Position numbers and translations under genes: made by a program. A DNA stretch of 64,000 nucleotides from Pseudomonas vranovensis DSM 16006 (GTDB lineage Bacteria > Pseudomonadota > Gammaproteobacteria > Pseudomonadales > Pseudomonadaceae): the NCBI RefSeq assembly GCF_000425805.1, contig NZ_AUED01000002.1, positions 558,001 to 622,000 on the forward strand, read 5' to 3'. Of the stretch, positions 25,421 to 34,254 are shown piece by piece. Below the pieces are notes generated by a model. The model was not told where the DNA came from. It did not search any database and worked only from the letters and a program-made list of their open reading frames with translations. The number at the start of each line of letters is the position of its first letter. Position 1 is the first letter of the stretch.

Positions 25421-27010
25421 ATGAGCGCAGTGATCGACGACCACAGCCACGGTCATGACCACGCCCACGGACCGGCCAAGGGCCTGATGCGTTGGGTGCT
25501 GACCACCAACCATAAAGACATCGGCACGATGTACCTGTGGTTCAGCTTCATCGCCTTCCTGCTCGGCGGCTCGTTCGCCATGGTGATCCGCGCCGAGTTG
25601 TTCCAACCGGGCCTGCAGATCGTGCAGCCGGAATTCTTCAACCAGATGACCACCATGCATGGCCTGGTGATGGTGTTCGGTGCGGTGATGCCGGCGTTTG
25701 TCGGCCTGGCCAACTGGATGATTCCGTTGATGATCGGCGCGCCCGACATGGCCCTGCCGCGAATGAACAACTTCAGCTTCTGGTTGTTGCCGGCGGCCTT
25801 CCTGCTGCTGGTCTCGACCTTGTTCATGCCGGGCGGCGGGCCGAACTTCGGCTGGACCTTCTACGCGCCGCTGTCGACTACCTACGCACCGGAAAGCGTG
25901 ACCTTCTTTATATTCGCCATCCACCTGATGGGCATCAGTTCGATCATGGGCGCGATCAACGTGATCGCCACCATCCTCAACCTGCGTGCCCCGGGCATGA
26001 CCTTGATGAAGATGCCACTGTTCGTCTGGACCTGGCTGATCACTGCCTTCTTGCTGATTGCAGTGATGCCGGTACTGGCCGGAGTGGTGACCATGATGCT
26101 GATGGACATCCACTTCGGTACCAGTTTCTTCAGTGCCGCCGGCGGCGGTGACCCGGTACTGTTCCAGCACGTGTTCTGGTTCTTCGGCCACCCCGAGGTG
26201 TACATCATGATCCTGCCGGCGTTCGGCGCGGTCAGTTCGATCATCCCGGCGTTCTCGCGCAAGCCGCTGTTCGGCTACACCTCGATGGTCTACGCCACCG
26301 GCGCGATCGCGTTTCTTTCCTTTATTGTCTGGGCGCACCACATGTTCGTGGTGGGTATTCCGGTGGTCGGCGAGCTGTTCTTCATGTACGCCACCATGCT
26401 GATCGCGGTGCCCACCGGGGTGAAAGTGTTCAACTGGGTCAGCACCATGTGGGAAGGCTCGCTGACCTTCGAGACGCCGATGCTGTTCGCCATCGCTTTC
26501 GTCATCCTGTTCACCATCGGCGGATTCTCCGGACTGATGCTGGCCATCGCCCCGGCGGACTTCCAGTACCACGACACCTACTTCGTGGTTGCCCATTTCC
26601 ACTACGTCCTGGTGCCTGGAGCAATCTTCGGCATCTTTGCCTCGGCTTACTATTGGCTGCCGAAGTGGACCGGGCACATGTATGACGAGACCTTGGGCAA
26701 GCTGCACTTCTGGCTGTCGTTCATCGGTATGAACCTGGCGTTCTTCCCGATGCACTTCGTTGGCCTGGCGGGCATGCCGCGGCGGATTCCCGACTACAAC
26801 CTGCAGTTCGCCGATTTCAATATGGTCTCCTCGATTGGTGCCTTCACCTTTGGCGCCACGCAGATTTTCTTCCTGTTCATCGTGATCAAGTGCATCCGTG
26901 GCGGCAAACCTGCACCGGCCAAACCCTGGGATGGTGCCGAAGGCCTGGAATGGTCGGTGCCATCGCCAGCGCCCTATCACACCTTCCAGACACCACCGGA
27001 AGTGAAATGA
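25421..27010 (+). CDS. coxA: Cytochrome c oxidase subunit I (aa3-type)
   Basis: 529 residues with about 12 membrane helices. It binds heme a and the heme a3-CuB centre where O2 is reduced. The motif FFGHPEVYIMILPAFG carries the His-Tyr cross-link, IVWAHHMFVVG provides CuB His ligands, and VAHFHYVLVPGAIFG provides the heme His. The His-rich N-terminus (HSHGHDHAHG) is unusual but common in pseudomonads. The ATG at 25421 has CAGGAGA upstream; the in-frame ATG at 25382 has none. Confidence 0.97.
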   Translation: MSAVIDDHSHGHDHAHGPAKGLMRWVLTTNHKDIGTMYLWFSFIAFLLGGSFAMVIRAELFQPGLQIVQPEFFNQMTTMHGLVMVFGAVMPAFVGLANWMIPLMIGAPDMALPRMNNFSFWLLPAAFLLLVSTLFMPGGGPNFGWTFYAPLSTTYAPESVTFFIFAIHLMGISSIMGAINVIATILNLRAPGMTLMKMPLFVWTWLITAFLLIAVMPVLAGVVTMMLMDIHFGTSFFSAAGGGDPVLFQHVFWFFGHPEVYIMILPAFGAVSSIIPAFSRKPLFGYTSMVYATGAIAFLSFIVWAHHMFVVGIPVVGELFFMYATMLIAVPTGVKVFNWVSTMWEGSLTFETPMLFAIAFVILFTIGGFSGLMLAIAPADFQYHDTYFVVAHFHYVLVPGAIFGIFASAYYWLPKWTGHMYDETLGKLHFWLSFIGMNLAFFPMHFVGLAGMPRRIPDYNLQFADFNMVSSIGAFTFGATQIFFLFIVIKCIRGGKPAPAKPWDGAEGLEWSVPSPAPYHTFQTPPEVK

Positions 27011-27035
27011 ACGGCCAGGGCCGAAGGAGAGAGTC

Positions 27036-27605
27036 ATGAGTGAAGGTGCTTCGCTCAAGCGCCTGGTCATACGGCTGATGCTGTTGACCGTGGTGATGTT
27101 TGCCTTCGGCTTTGCCCTGGTGCCGATCTACGACGTGATGTGCAAGGCCTTCGGCATCAACGGCAAGACCGGTGGGCAGTACGAGGGAACGCAGGTCAGT
27201 GATCCGAACCGCACGGTGAAGGTGCAGTTCATGTCGACCAATGCCAGCGACATGGTCTGGGAGTTCCATTCCACCGCCGACCAGATCGACGTCAATCCCG
27301 GCGCGGTCAACCAGATGGTGTTCATTGCCCGCAACCCGACCGACAGACCCATGAGCGCCCAGGCCATCCCCAGCATAACCCCGGCCGAGGCGGCGGCGTA
27401 CTTCCACAAGACCGAATGCTTCTGCTTTACCCAGCAGGTGCTGCAACCGGGAGAGCGTATCGAGATGCCGGTGCGCTTCATCGTCGACCGCGACCTGCCC
27501 AAGGATGTGAAACATCTGACGCTTGCTTACACGTTGTTCGATATCACCGCTCGCCACCCGCCGGTTGCACAACTGGCGGGCCAGGACGCACAGGGCGCCC
27601 GATAA
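27036..27605 (+). CDS. ctaG: Cytochrome c oxidase assembly protein Cox11/CtaG
   Basis: 189 residues. One N-terminal membrane helix (LMLLTVVMFAFGFALVPIYDVMC) anchors a periplasmic immunoglobulin-like domain with the copper-binding motif CFCF in TECFCFTQQ. Cox11 inserts copper into the CuB site of subunit I. The gene lies between coxA and coxC, the standard place. AAGGAGAG precedes the ATG. Confidence 0.95.
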   Translation: MSEGASLKRLVIRLMLLTVVMFAFGFALVPIYDVMCKAFGINGKTGGQYEGTQVSDPNRTVKVQFMSTNASDMVWEFHSTADQIDVNPGAVNQMVFIARNPTDRPMSAQAIPSITPAEAAAYFHKTECFCFTQQVLQPGERIEMPVRFIVDRDLPKDVKHLTLAYTLFDITARHPPVAQLAGQDAQGAR

Positions 27606-27617
27606 GGAGAACACTCA

Positions 27618-28505
27618 ATGGCTTCGCATGAGCACTATTACGTACCGGCGCAAAGCAAGTGGCCGATCATTGCCACCATCGGCATGTTCATCACGGTATT
27701 TGGCCTGGGCACCTGGTTCAACGACCTCAAAGCCGGGCGACCTGACTCTCATGGGCCGTGGATCTTCTTTCTGGGGGCGTTGTGCCTGGCCTACATGATG
27801 TTCGGCTGGTTCGGTGCGGTCATCAAAGAGAGCCGCGCCGGGCTCTACAGTCCGCAGCTGGACCGCTCGTTCCGCTGGGGCATGTCATGGTTCATCTTCT
27901 CCGAGGTGATGTTCTTCATCGCCTTTTTTGGTGCCTTGTTCTATGTGCGTACCCTGGCCGGGCCGTGGCTGGGTGGGGAAGGCGCCAAAGGCGTGGCGCA
28001 CATGCTCTGGCCGAACTTCGAGTTCGCCTGGCCGTTGCTCAATACGCCCGACCCGAAACTCTTTCCGCCACCCAAGGACATCATCGACCCTTGGCACCTG
28101 CCACTGATCAACACCATCCTGCTGGTCAGCTCCAGTGTCACCGTGACCATTGCCCACCACGCCTTGCGCAAGAACCACCGTGGCCCGCTCACGTTCTGGC
28201 TGGCGTTGACCATCGCCCTCGGCGTGGCCTTTTTGATCCTGCAGGCCTACGAGTATCACGAGGCTTATACCGAACTGGGTCTGACGCTGGGCTCGGGTAT
28301 CTATGGGGCGACCTTCTTCATGCTCACAGGGTTTCATGGCGCGCACGTGACCATGGGCACGTTGATCCTGTTCGTGATGCTGATGCGGATCATGCGTGGG
28401 CATTTCAATGCCGACAAACACTTCGGCTTCGAGGCGGCCAGTTGGTACTGGCACTTCGTGGATGTGGTCTGGGTGGGGCTGTTTATCTTCGTGTACGTGC
28501 TGTAG
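27618..28505 (+). CDS. coxC: Cytochrome c oxidase subunit III
   Basis: 295 residues, seven membrane helices. Conserved family segments: FSEVMFFIAFFGALFYVRT, ILLVSSSVTVTIAHHALRKNH, LQAYEYHEAYTELGLTLGSGIYGATFFMLTGFHGAHVTMGT, and the end HFVDVVWVGLFIFVYVL. Subunit III stabilises the oxidase core and its proton uptake. The gene starts 12 bp after ctaG and converges with the small DUF2909 gene. Confidence 0.97.
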   Translation: MASHEHYYVPAQSKWPIIATIGMFITVFGLGTWFNDLKAGRPDSHGPWIFFLGALCLAYMMFGWFGAVIKESRAGLYSPQLDRSFRWGMSWFIFSEVMFFIAFFGALFYVRTLAGPWLGGEGAKGVAHMLWPNFEFAWPLLNTPDPKLFPPPKDIIDPWHLPLINTILLVSSSVTVTIAHHALRKNHRGPLTFWLALTIALGVAFLILQAYEYHEAYTELGLTLGSGIYGATFFMLTGFHGAHVTMGTLILFVMLMRIMRGHFNADKHFGFEAASWYWHFVDVVWVGLFIFVYVL

Positions 28506-28511
28506 TGCCGG

Positions 28512-28715
28512 TTAGAACGGTGCGTGAGATACCAACTGGCCGCTGTAGAAGCCCCAGGTAATCAGCGCCAGGGTCAGCGCAGCGAGGGTGACCCGCACCG
28601 TCAGGGCTTTGAGCAGACGCGTGGAGTGTCCGTCGTCCTTGACCAGAAAGAACAGGCCACTGAACAAGCTGGCGATGGTGGCCAGCAGCATCAGGACAAT
28701 CGCGGCTTTAAGCAT
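28512..28715 (-). CDS. DUF2909 twin-transmembrane protein
   Basis: 67 residues. Two hydrophobic segments, AAIVLMLLATIASLFSGLFFLV and VRVTLAALTLALITWGFYSG, flank a short charged turn (KDDGHSTRLLKAL). This fits the DUF2909 family found in cox loci. The ATG at 28715 has CGGAG upstream. The gene runs opposite to all its neighbours: convergent with coxC (6 bp between stops) and divergent from the SURF1 gene, with only 63 bp between starts. A role in oxidase assembly is inferred only from position. Confidence 0.82.
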   Translation of the reverse strand: MLKAAIVLMLLATIASLFSGLFFLVKDDGHSTRLLKALTVRVTLAALTLALITWGFYSGQLVSHAPF

Positions 28716-28778
28716 GGCGAAACTCCGGGGGGATGCATTGATGACCTTAAGTATAGCGATTGACCATGGGGTGAACGG

Positions 28779-29519
28779 GTGAAGCCATTTCGCCCGGGCT
28801 GGGTGCCGACCCTGGTGGTGCTGATGCTGCTGCCTGGCTTGATTGCGCTGGGTTGCTGGCAACTGGGCCGCGCCGAGCAGAAGCGCGCGCTGCTCGTCAG
28901 CTATGCCGAACGGCAGGCCAGTGAGCCCTTGGGCGTTGCGCAAGTGTCGCAGTTGCAGGACCCGGCCTATCGTCGGGTGCATCTGTTCGGCCATTTCGAT
29001 ACCCACCATAGCCTGTTGCTCGACAACCGCATGCGTGACGGCCAGGTCGGCGTCGAATTGCTGCAACCCTTTCTCGATCAGGCCAGTGGCCAGTGGCTGT
29101 TGGTCAACCGCGGCTGGCTGCCCTGGCCGGACCGACGCAATTCCGTGCAGTTCACTACGCCGGAGCAAACCCTGAGCCTGGATGCCTGGGTGTACGTCGC
29201 GCCCGGCGCCACGTTCCAGTTGCACGCGGACCCCGAGGGCGGCGACTGGCCGCGCTTGCTGACGGCCATCGATGCGGCTCAACTGTGGTCGCAGCTGGGG
29301 CGCGAAGGCTTTGCTCATGAACTGCGCCTGGAACCGGGCCCGGCCAGCTATCGACTGGACTGGCCAGTGGTCGCCATGGGCCCGGAAAAACACCTGGGCT
29401 ACGCAGTGCAGTGGTTTGCCCTGGCGTTGGCCCTGGTGCTGCTCTACCTCTACTTCGGCTGGCATAACAACAAGGAGAAACAGCATGGGAGTCGTCACGA
29501 GTCCACTCAACATGTCTGA
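28779..29519 (+). CDS. SURF1 family cytochrome oxidase assembly protein
   Basis: 246 residues, GTG start. One helix near each end (VLMLLPGLIALGCWQLGR and WFALALALVLLYLYFGW) encloses a periplasmic domain with GHFDTHHSLLLDNR and WLLVNRGWLPWPDRR, the SURF1 pattern. SURF1 helps insert heme a into subunit I. Because the upstream DUF2909 gene lies on the other strand, this gene probably starts a separate transcript with the heme A genes. Its 3' end overlaps the next gene by 35 bp. Confidence 0.93.
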   Translation: MKPFRPGWVPTLVVLMLLPGLIALGCWQLGRAEQKRALLVSYAERQASEPLGVAQVSQLQDPAYRRVHLFGHFDTHHSLLLDNRMRDGQVGVELLQPFLDQASGQWLLVNRGWLPWPDRRNSVQFTTPEQTLSLDAWVYVAPGATFQLHADPEGGDWPRLLTAIDAAQLWSQLGREGFAHELRLEPGPASYRLDWPVVAMGPEKHLGYAVQWFALALALVLLYLYFGWHNNKEKQHGSRHESTQHV

Positions 29520-30078
29520 AGGCAAGACGCCGTCAGGACGCGCCCGTGGGCGCCTGCAACTGATCCTTATCCTGCTGGTGGTGATCGGTCCGATGCTGCT
29601 CGCCACCGGCATGTACAAGTTCCAGTTCTGGGTGCCGGACAGCCGCAGCTATCACGGCGAAATGATCGGCAACGGCCAGAGCCGTGCCGACCTTGGGGTG
29701 AGCGCCGACGAGCAGCGCTGGCAGCTGCTGGTCAGTGCGCCCAAGAGCTGCGGCCTGGACTGCCAGCAACTGGTGTACCTGGCGCGGCAGATCCAGATCG
29801 GCCTGGGCCGTGATGCCAGTCGTGCCAGCCATGCCCTGGCCACTGCGCAGCCGGTGAGTACCGACTATCAAGCCCGACTCGAGCGTGAATACCCGCAGCT
29901 GCAGCGTTATTCGCTGGACCTGGGCAAATACGGCGTGCCCAGCCAGGGCAAGCAGGATGCTCAATTGTGGATCGTCGACCCCCACGGCAACCTGGTGCTG
30001 CGCTATGACGCCAGGGTCAAGGGCAAGGACCTGCTCAACGACCTGCGCCACCTGCTGAAACTGTCCAATATCGGGTAG
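29485..30078 (+). CDS. Cox-cluster membrane protein, thioredoxin-fold-like
   Basis: 197 residues. The ATG at 29485 has AAGGAG 7 bp upstream and lies inside the 3' end of the SURF1 gene. One N-terminal helix (LILILLVVIGPMLLATGMY), then a periplasmic domain with SAPKSCGLDCQQLVYLARQIQIGLGRDASR and a terminal LWIVDPHGNLVLRYDARVKGKDLLNDLRHLLKLS. The latter resembles the C-terminal half of SCO/thioredoxin folds, and the CxxxC pair (CGLDC) may bind metal or act in redox. Conserved in pseudomonad cox clusters; function not established. Confidence 0.8.
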   Translation: MGVVTSPLNMSEGKTPSGRARGRLQLILILLVVIGPMLLATGMYKFQFWVPDSRSYHGEMIGNGQSRADLGVSADEQRWQLLVSAPKSCGLDCQQLVYLARQIQIGLGRDASRASHALATAQPVSTDYQARLEREYPQLQRYSLDLGKYGVPSQGKQDAQLWIVDPHGNLVLRYDARVKGKDLLNDLRHLLKLSNIG

Positions 30079-30087
30079 GACTTCACC

Positions 30088-31170
30088 ATGGCCAGACCTG
30101 GATTTCGCCTCGCTGTGTTCGCCACCTTGCTGGCACTGGTGGTCGTTCTGCTCGGTGCCTACACCCGCCTCACCCATGCCGGCCTGGGTTGCCCCGACTG
30201 GCCTGGTTGCTATGGCTTTATCAGCGTGCCCAAGACCGAGGCGCAGCTCGCTCATGCCGAGTTGCACTTCCCGGACACGCCAGTGGAAGCCCACAAGGGT
30301 CGCAACGAGATGGTCCACCGCTACTTTGCCGGCACGCTGGCGCTGGTGATTACCTTGCTCGCCTGGCAAGCCTGGCGCCGTCATGGACGCGAGGGACAAC
30401 CTTATCGCCTGCCTTTGATGCTGCTGGGCGTGGTATTCGCCCAAGCGGCCTTCGGCATGTGGACGGTGACGCTCAAGCTGTGGCCGCAGGTGGTCACGGC
30501 GCATCTATTAGGGGGCTTTGCGACGTTGAGCCTGCTGTTTTTGCTGAGCCTGCGCCTGTCGCGGGCCTTCCCGCCCTTGCCCAGGCTCCCCTTGAGCGTG
30601 CGGCGGATCGCGGCCTTGGCCTTGCTGGTGGTGATCGGGCAGATCGCCCTGGGTGGCTGGGTGAGTGCCAACTACGCGGCAGTAGCCTGTATCGATCTGC
30701 CCACCTGCCACGGCCAGTGGTGGCCGCAGGCGGATTTCGCCAACGGCTTCCACCTGACCCAGCACATCGGCCCCAACTACCTGGGCGGGCAACTGGACAG
30801 TGATGCACGCACCGCCATTCATATCAGCCACCGCCTGGGCGCATTGATGGTCACCTGCGTGCTGTTGCTGCTGAGCTGGAAACTGCACCGTCACGGCCTG
30901 AGCAAGTTGGCGCGGCTGGTTCTGCTGGCGCTGGCCGTGCAGATTGGCCTGGGTATCAGCAATGTGCTGTTCCACCTGCCGCTTGCGGTCGCCGTGGCCC
31001 ATAACGCAGGGGGCGCCATGTTGTTGTTGAGCATGGTGCTGGTCAATTACCGCATTCGCGTAGTGGCCAGGGCCAAGGCGCGCCGGGTAAGCCAGGGCTG
31101 GCGCCTGACGCCGCTTAACACGGGCGGTGTGGTTCATTATCTGGGAGATAACGCATGGCGACGCTTCTGA
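30088..31170 (+). CDS. ctaA: Heme A synthase, COX15/CtaA family
   Basis: 360 residues, about eight membrane helices. It oxidises the C8 methyl of heme O to make heme A. Conserved pieces: LLGAYTRLTHAGLGCPDWPGCYGF, EMVHRYFAGTLAL (heme-binding His), and in the second half GGWVSANYAAVACIDLPTCHGQW and IHISHRLGALMV. The 3' end overlaps cyoE by 16 bp, so the two are translated together. Confidence 0.95.
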   Translation: MARPGFRLAVFATLLALVVVLLGAYTRLTHAGLGCPDWPGCYGFISVPKTEAQLAHAELHFPDTPVEAHKGRNEMVHRYFAGTLALVITLLAWQAWRRHGREGQPYRLPLMLLGVVFAQAAFGMWTVTLKLWPQVVTAHLLGGFATLSLLFLLSLRLSRAFPPLPRLPLSVRRIAALALLVVIGQIALGGWVSANYAAVACIDLPTCHGQWWPQADFANGFHLTQHIGPNYLGGQLDSDARTAIHISHRLGALMVTCVLLLLSWKLHRHGLSKLARLVLLALAVQIGLGISNVLFHLPLAVAVAHNAGGAMLLLSMVLVNYRIRVVARAKARRVSQGWRLTPLNTGGVVHYLGDNAWRRF

Positions 31171-32054
31171 GTGAGCGCAGACTGCAGGCAGGCTGGCGCG
31201 ACTACCTGGAGCTGACCAAGCCCAAGGTGGTGGTACTGATGTTGATCACCTCAATGGTGGGCATGTTCCTCGCCACCCGCGCCGGCGTACCGTGGACGGT
31301 GCTGCTGTTTGGCAACCTGGGCATCGCCTGCTGCGCCGGTGCGGCAGCAGCGGTGAATCATGTGGTCGACCGGCGCATCGATGCCTTGATGGCCCGTACC
31401 CATAAAAGGCCCCTGGTCGAAGGACGGGTAGCGCCCGCTGCGGCGCTGATCTTTGCCTTGCTGCTGGCGCTGTCGGGCATGGCCTTGCTGCTGGTATTCA
31501 CCAACGCCCTCACCGCCTGGCTGACACTGGCCTCGTTGCTGGGCTACGCGGTGATCTATACCGGCTTTCTGAAACGTGCCACGCCGCAGAATATCGTCAT
31601 CGGCGGCCTGGCCGGGGCGGCGCCACCACTGTTGGGCTGGGTAGCGATCAGCGGGCACATCAGTGCCGAGCCATTGCTGCTGGTGCTGATCATCTTTGCC
31701 TGGACCCCGCCACACTTCTGGGCCCTGGCCATCCACCGCAAGGAAGAGTACGCCAAGGCGGATATCCCGATGCTGCCGGTGACCCACGGCGAGCACTACA
31801 CCAAAGTGCATATCCTGCTGTATACCCTGGTGCTGCTGGCGGTCAGCCTGCTGCCCTTTGTCATTCACATGAGCGGTTTGCTGTACCTGGCCTGCGCCGT
31901 GGTGCTGGGCGCGCGCTTCCTGCAATGGGCCTGGGTGTTGTACCGTGGCAGCCGGCCGCACGCGGCGATCAAGACCTTCAAGTACTCTATCTGGTACCTG
32001 TTCCTGCTGTTCATCGCGCTGCTTGTAGATCACTACCTACTGTTGAACCTATGA
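31155..32054 (+). CDS. cyoE: Protoheme IX farnesyltransferase (heme O synthase)
   Basis: 299 residues, UbiA-family prenyltransferase with about nine helices. It adds a farnesyl group to heme b giving heme O. The active-site region VNHVVDRRIDALMARTHKRPLVEGRV carries the family's Asp-rich and Arg/Lys residues, and YTGFLKRATPQNIVIGGLAGAAPPLLGWVA is typical. It overlaps ctaA upstream by 16 bp and the SCO gene downstream by ATGA. The symbol ctaB is also used for this gene in cox loci. Confidence 0.96.
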   Translation: MATLLSERRLQAGWRDYLELTKPKVVVLMLITSMVGMFLATRAGVPWTVLLFGNLGIACCAGAAAAVNHVVDRRIDALMARTHKRPLVEGRVAPAAALIFALLLALSGMALLLVFTNALTAWLTLASLLGYAVIYTGFLKRATPQNIVIGGLAGAAPPLLGWVAISGHISAEPLLLVLIIFAWTPPHFWALAIHRKEEYAKADIPMLPVTHGEHYTKVHILLYTLVLLAVSLLPFVIHMSGLLYLACAVVLGARFLQWAWVLYRGSRPHAAIKTFKYSIWYLFLLFIALLVDHYLLLNL

Positions 32055-32683
32055 CTCGAACCCAGAAAACCGTCTTCATCCTCGTTGCCCTGGTCGCCGT
32101 GATCCTCGGGCTTACCGTCAACAAGGTGCTCAATGGCCGCAGCGAGGGCAACCCCACCGAGCTGATCGACGCCGGCATCATTTTGCTGCCGCAAAGCCGC
32201 ACCGTACCGAGCCTGGAGATGACCGACGAGAAGGGTCAGGCCGTGGCGGTGGATGAGCTCAAGGACAAGTGGTCGCTGCTGTTTTTCGGCTACACCTTCT
32301 GCCCGGACATCTGCCCGACCACCCTCGCCCAGTTGCGCCAGGTGAAAAGCGAATTGCCCAAGGAAGCGGCCGATCGGTTGCAGGTCATTTTGGTCAGCGT
32401 TGACCCCAACCGCGACACGCCGACGCAGTTGCAGCAGTACCTGGGCTATTTCGACAAGGATTTCCGTGGCCTGACCGGCTCACTGGAAAACATTCAGAAA
32501 CTGGCCAACGCGGTGAGCATTCCGTTCATTCCGGCCGATACCAGCAAGCCGAACTACACGGTCGATCACAGCGGCAACCTGGCGGTGATCGGGCCGGATG
32601 GCAAGCAGCGCGGGTTCATTCGTGCGCCGTTCAACAACCAGAAGCTGGTTGCTCAGTTGCCTGGCTTGGTTAAGCGGGACTAA
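32051..32683 (+). CDS. SCO family copper chaperone
   Basis: 210 residues from the ATG at 32051 overlapping the cyoE stop. One N-terminal membrane anchor, then a thioredoxin-fold domain with the copper motif CPDIC (FGYTFCPDICPTTLAQLR) and the distal His in YTVDHSGNLAVIGPDGK. SCO proteins deliver copper to the CuA site of subunit II. Last gene of the cox cluster; a REP palindrome 5 bp after the stop likely ends the transcript. Confidence 0.95.
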   Translation: MTRTQKTVFILVALVAVILGLTVNKVLNGRSEGNPTELIDAGIILLPQSRTVPSLEMTDEKGQAVAVDELKDKWSLLFFGYTFCPDICPTTLAQLRQVKSELPKEAADRLQVILVSVDPNRDTPTQLQQYLGYFDKDFRGLTGSLENIQKLANAVSIPFIPADTSKPNYTVDHSGNLAVIGPDGKQRGFIRAPFNNQKLVAQLPGLVKRD

Positions 32684-32687
32684 AAAA

Positions 32688-32738
32688 ATCGCGGGGCAAG
32701 CCCGCTCCTACCGTGTAGGAGCGGGCTTGCCCCGCGAT
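32688..32738. repeat. REP-type inverted repeat (copy 5)
   Basis: Arms ATCGCGGGGCAAGCCCGCTC...CTAC and complement with a CGT centre, nearly perfect over 51 bp. It is preceded by a run of A on the plus strand and separates the convergent SCO and metQ genes. Confidence 0.92.
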
Positions 32739-32749
32739 TGATTACAGCA

Positions 32750-33523
32750 TCAGAACGCCGGCTTGACCGCGCCTTTGTACTTCTCTTCGATGAACTTCTT
32801 CACTTCCGGAGTGTGCAGGGCTGCAACCAGCTTCTTCACCGCGTCGGCATCCTTGTTGTCTTCACGGGTTACCAGAATGTTCACGTAAGGCGAGTCGCTG
32901 CCTTCGATGACCAGTGCGTCCTTTTCAGGGTTCAGCTTGGCTTCCAGCGCGTAATTGGTGTTGATCAGCGCCAGGTCGACCTGGGTCAGCACGCGCGGGA
33001 TGGTCGCCGCTTCCAGCTCACGGAACTTGAGGTTCTTGCTGTTCTCGGTGATGTCCTTGACGGTGGACAGGATGTTGGTGTTGTCCTTGAGCTTGATCAC
33101 ACCGGACTTGTCCAGCAGCAACAGGGCACGGCCGCCGTTGGTGGCATCGTTGGGGATGACCACGGTGGCGGTCGATGGCAGCTCGTCGAGCTTCTTGTAC
33201 TTGCTGGAGTACGCGCCCAGGGGCTCCAGGTGGACACCGGCAACGCTGACCAGGTGAGTGCCCTTGGCCTTGTTGAACTCATCCAGGTACGGTTGGTGCT
33301 GGAAGAAGTTGGCGTCCAGGCGTTTTTCGGCAACCTGTACGTTCGGCTGGATGTAGTCGGTGAACACTTTCACCTTCAGGTCCACGCCTTCTTTGGCCAG
33401 GGCCGGTTTGACGAACTCGAGGATCTCGGCGTGCGGCACCGGGGTGGCGGCCACGGTCAGGGTCTCGGCCTGGGCGGAGAAGGCCGCGACGGCGGCAACA
33501 ACAGCAAGCAGCTTTTTCATCAA
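32750..33523 (-). CDS. metQ: MetQ/NlpA-type methionine-binding protein
   Basis: 257 residues with signal peptide MMKKLLAVVAAVAAFSAQA; no lipobox Cys, so it is probably a soluble periplasmic protein. The body (VAATPVPHAEILEFVKPALAKEGVDLKVKVFTDYIQPNVQVAEKRLDANFFQHQPYLDEFNKAKG) is characteristic of NlpA-family D/L-methionine binders. Third gene of metN-metI-metQ, starting 59 bp after metI. Confidence 0.94.
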   Translation of the reverse strand: MMKKLLAVVAAVAAFSAQAETLTVAATPVPHAEILEFVKPALAKEGVDLKVKVFTDYIQPNVQVAEKRLDANFFQHQPYLDEFNKAKGTHLVSVAGVHLEPLGAYSSKYKKLDELPSTATVVIPNDATNGGRALLLLDKSGVIKLKDNTNILSTVKDITENSKNLKFRELEAATIPRVLTQVDLALINTNYALEAKLNPEKDALVIEGSDSPYVNILVTREDNKDADAVKKLVAALHTPEVKKFIEEKYKGAVKPAF

Positions 33524-33582
33524 ATCACTCCTTGTGAGGGCCGGTCCGGCCCCCGGTGCGTCGGCGTCGCCGACCCATGGGG

Positions 33583-34254
33583 TTACTTACGGGAAAAATG
33601 CACAACCAGTTTGTCGCCCACGCTCTGCAGTACTTGAACCAGGATCAGCAGCAGGACCACGGTGACAATCATGACGTCGGTCTGGAAGCGTTGGTAACCA
33701 AAGCGGATCGCCAGGTCACCCAGGCCGCCGGCACCCACTACACCGGCCATTGCGGTGTAGGACACCAGGGTGATGGCGGTGACGGTGATGGCCGCGAAGA
33801 TACCCGGGCGGGCCTCCGGCAGCAGGGCGTTCATGATGATCTGGCGAGTGGTGGCGCCCATCGACTGGGTCGCTTCGATAATGCCGCGGTCCACCTCGCG
33901 CAGGGCGGTTTCCACCAGGCGGGCGAAGAACGGCGTGGCACCGACTACCAGCGGCGGGATGGCCCCGGCGACACCCAGCGAGGTGCCGGTAATCAGCACC
34001 GTGAACGGAATCATCACGATCAGCAGGATGATGAACGGCAACGAGCGCAGGATGTTGACCACCAGCGACAACAGGGCATACACGCCCTTCTGTTCGAACA
34101 ATTGACGTGGGCCGCACAGGAACAGCAGCACACCCAAGGGCAGGCCCAGCAGCACGGTAAAGAACAGTGAGCCGAACAGCATGATCATGGTATCGACGGT
34201 GGCCAGCCAGATTTCAGCCCAGTCGACGTTGGCAAAGAAACTCAGGAATTCCAT
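33583..34254 (-). CDS. metI: Methionine ABC transporter permease
   Basis: 223 residues, about five helices. The EAA loop coupling to the ATPase is visible as EATQSMGATTRQIIMNALLPEARPGI. Forms the inner-membrane channel of the MetNIQ importer. Its ATG shares one base with the metN stop (TAATG), indicating coupled translation. Confidence 0.95.
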   Translation of the reverse strand: MEFLSFFANVDWAEIWLATVDTMIMLFGSLFFTVLLGLPLGVLLFLCGPRQLFEQKGVYALLSLVVNILRSLPFIILLIVMIPFTVLITGTSLGVAGAIPPLVVGATPFFARLVETALREVDRGIIEATQSMGATTRQIIMNALLPEARPGIFAAITVTAITLVSYTAMAGVVGAGGLGDLAIRFGYQRFQTDVMIVTVVLLLILVQVLQSVGDKLVVHFSRK

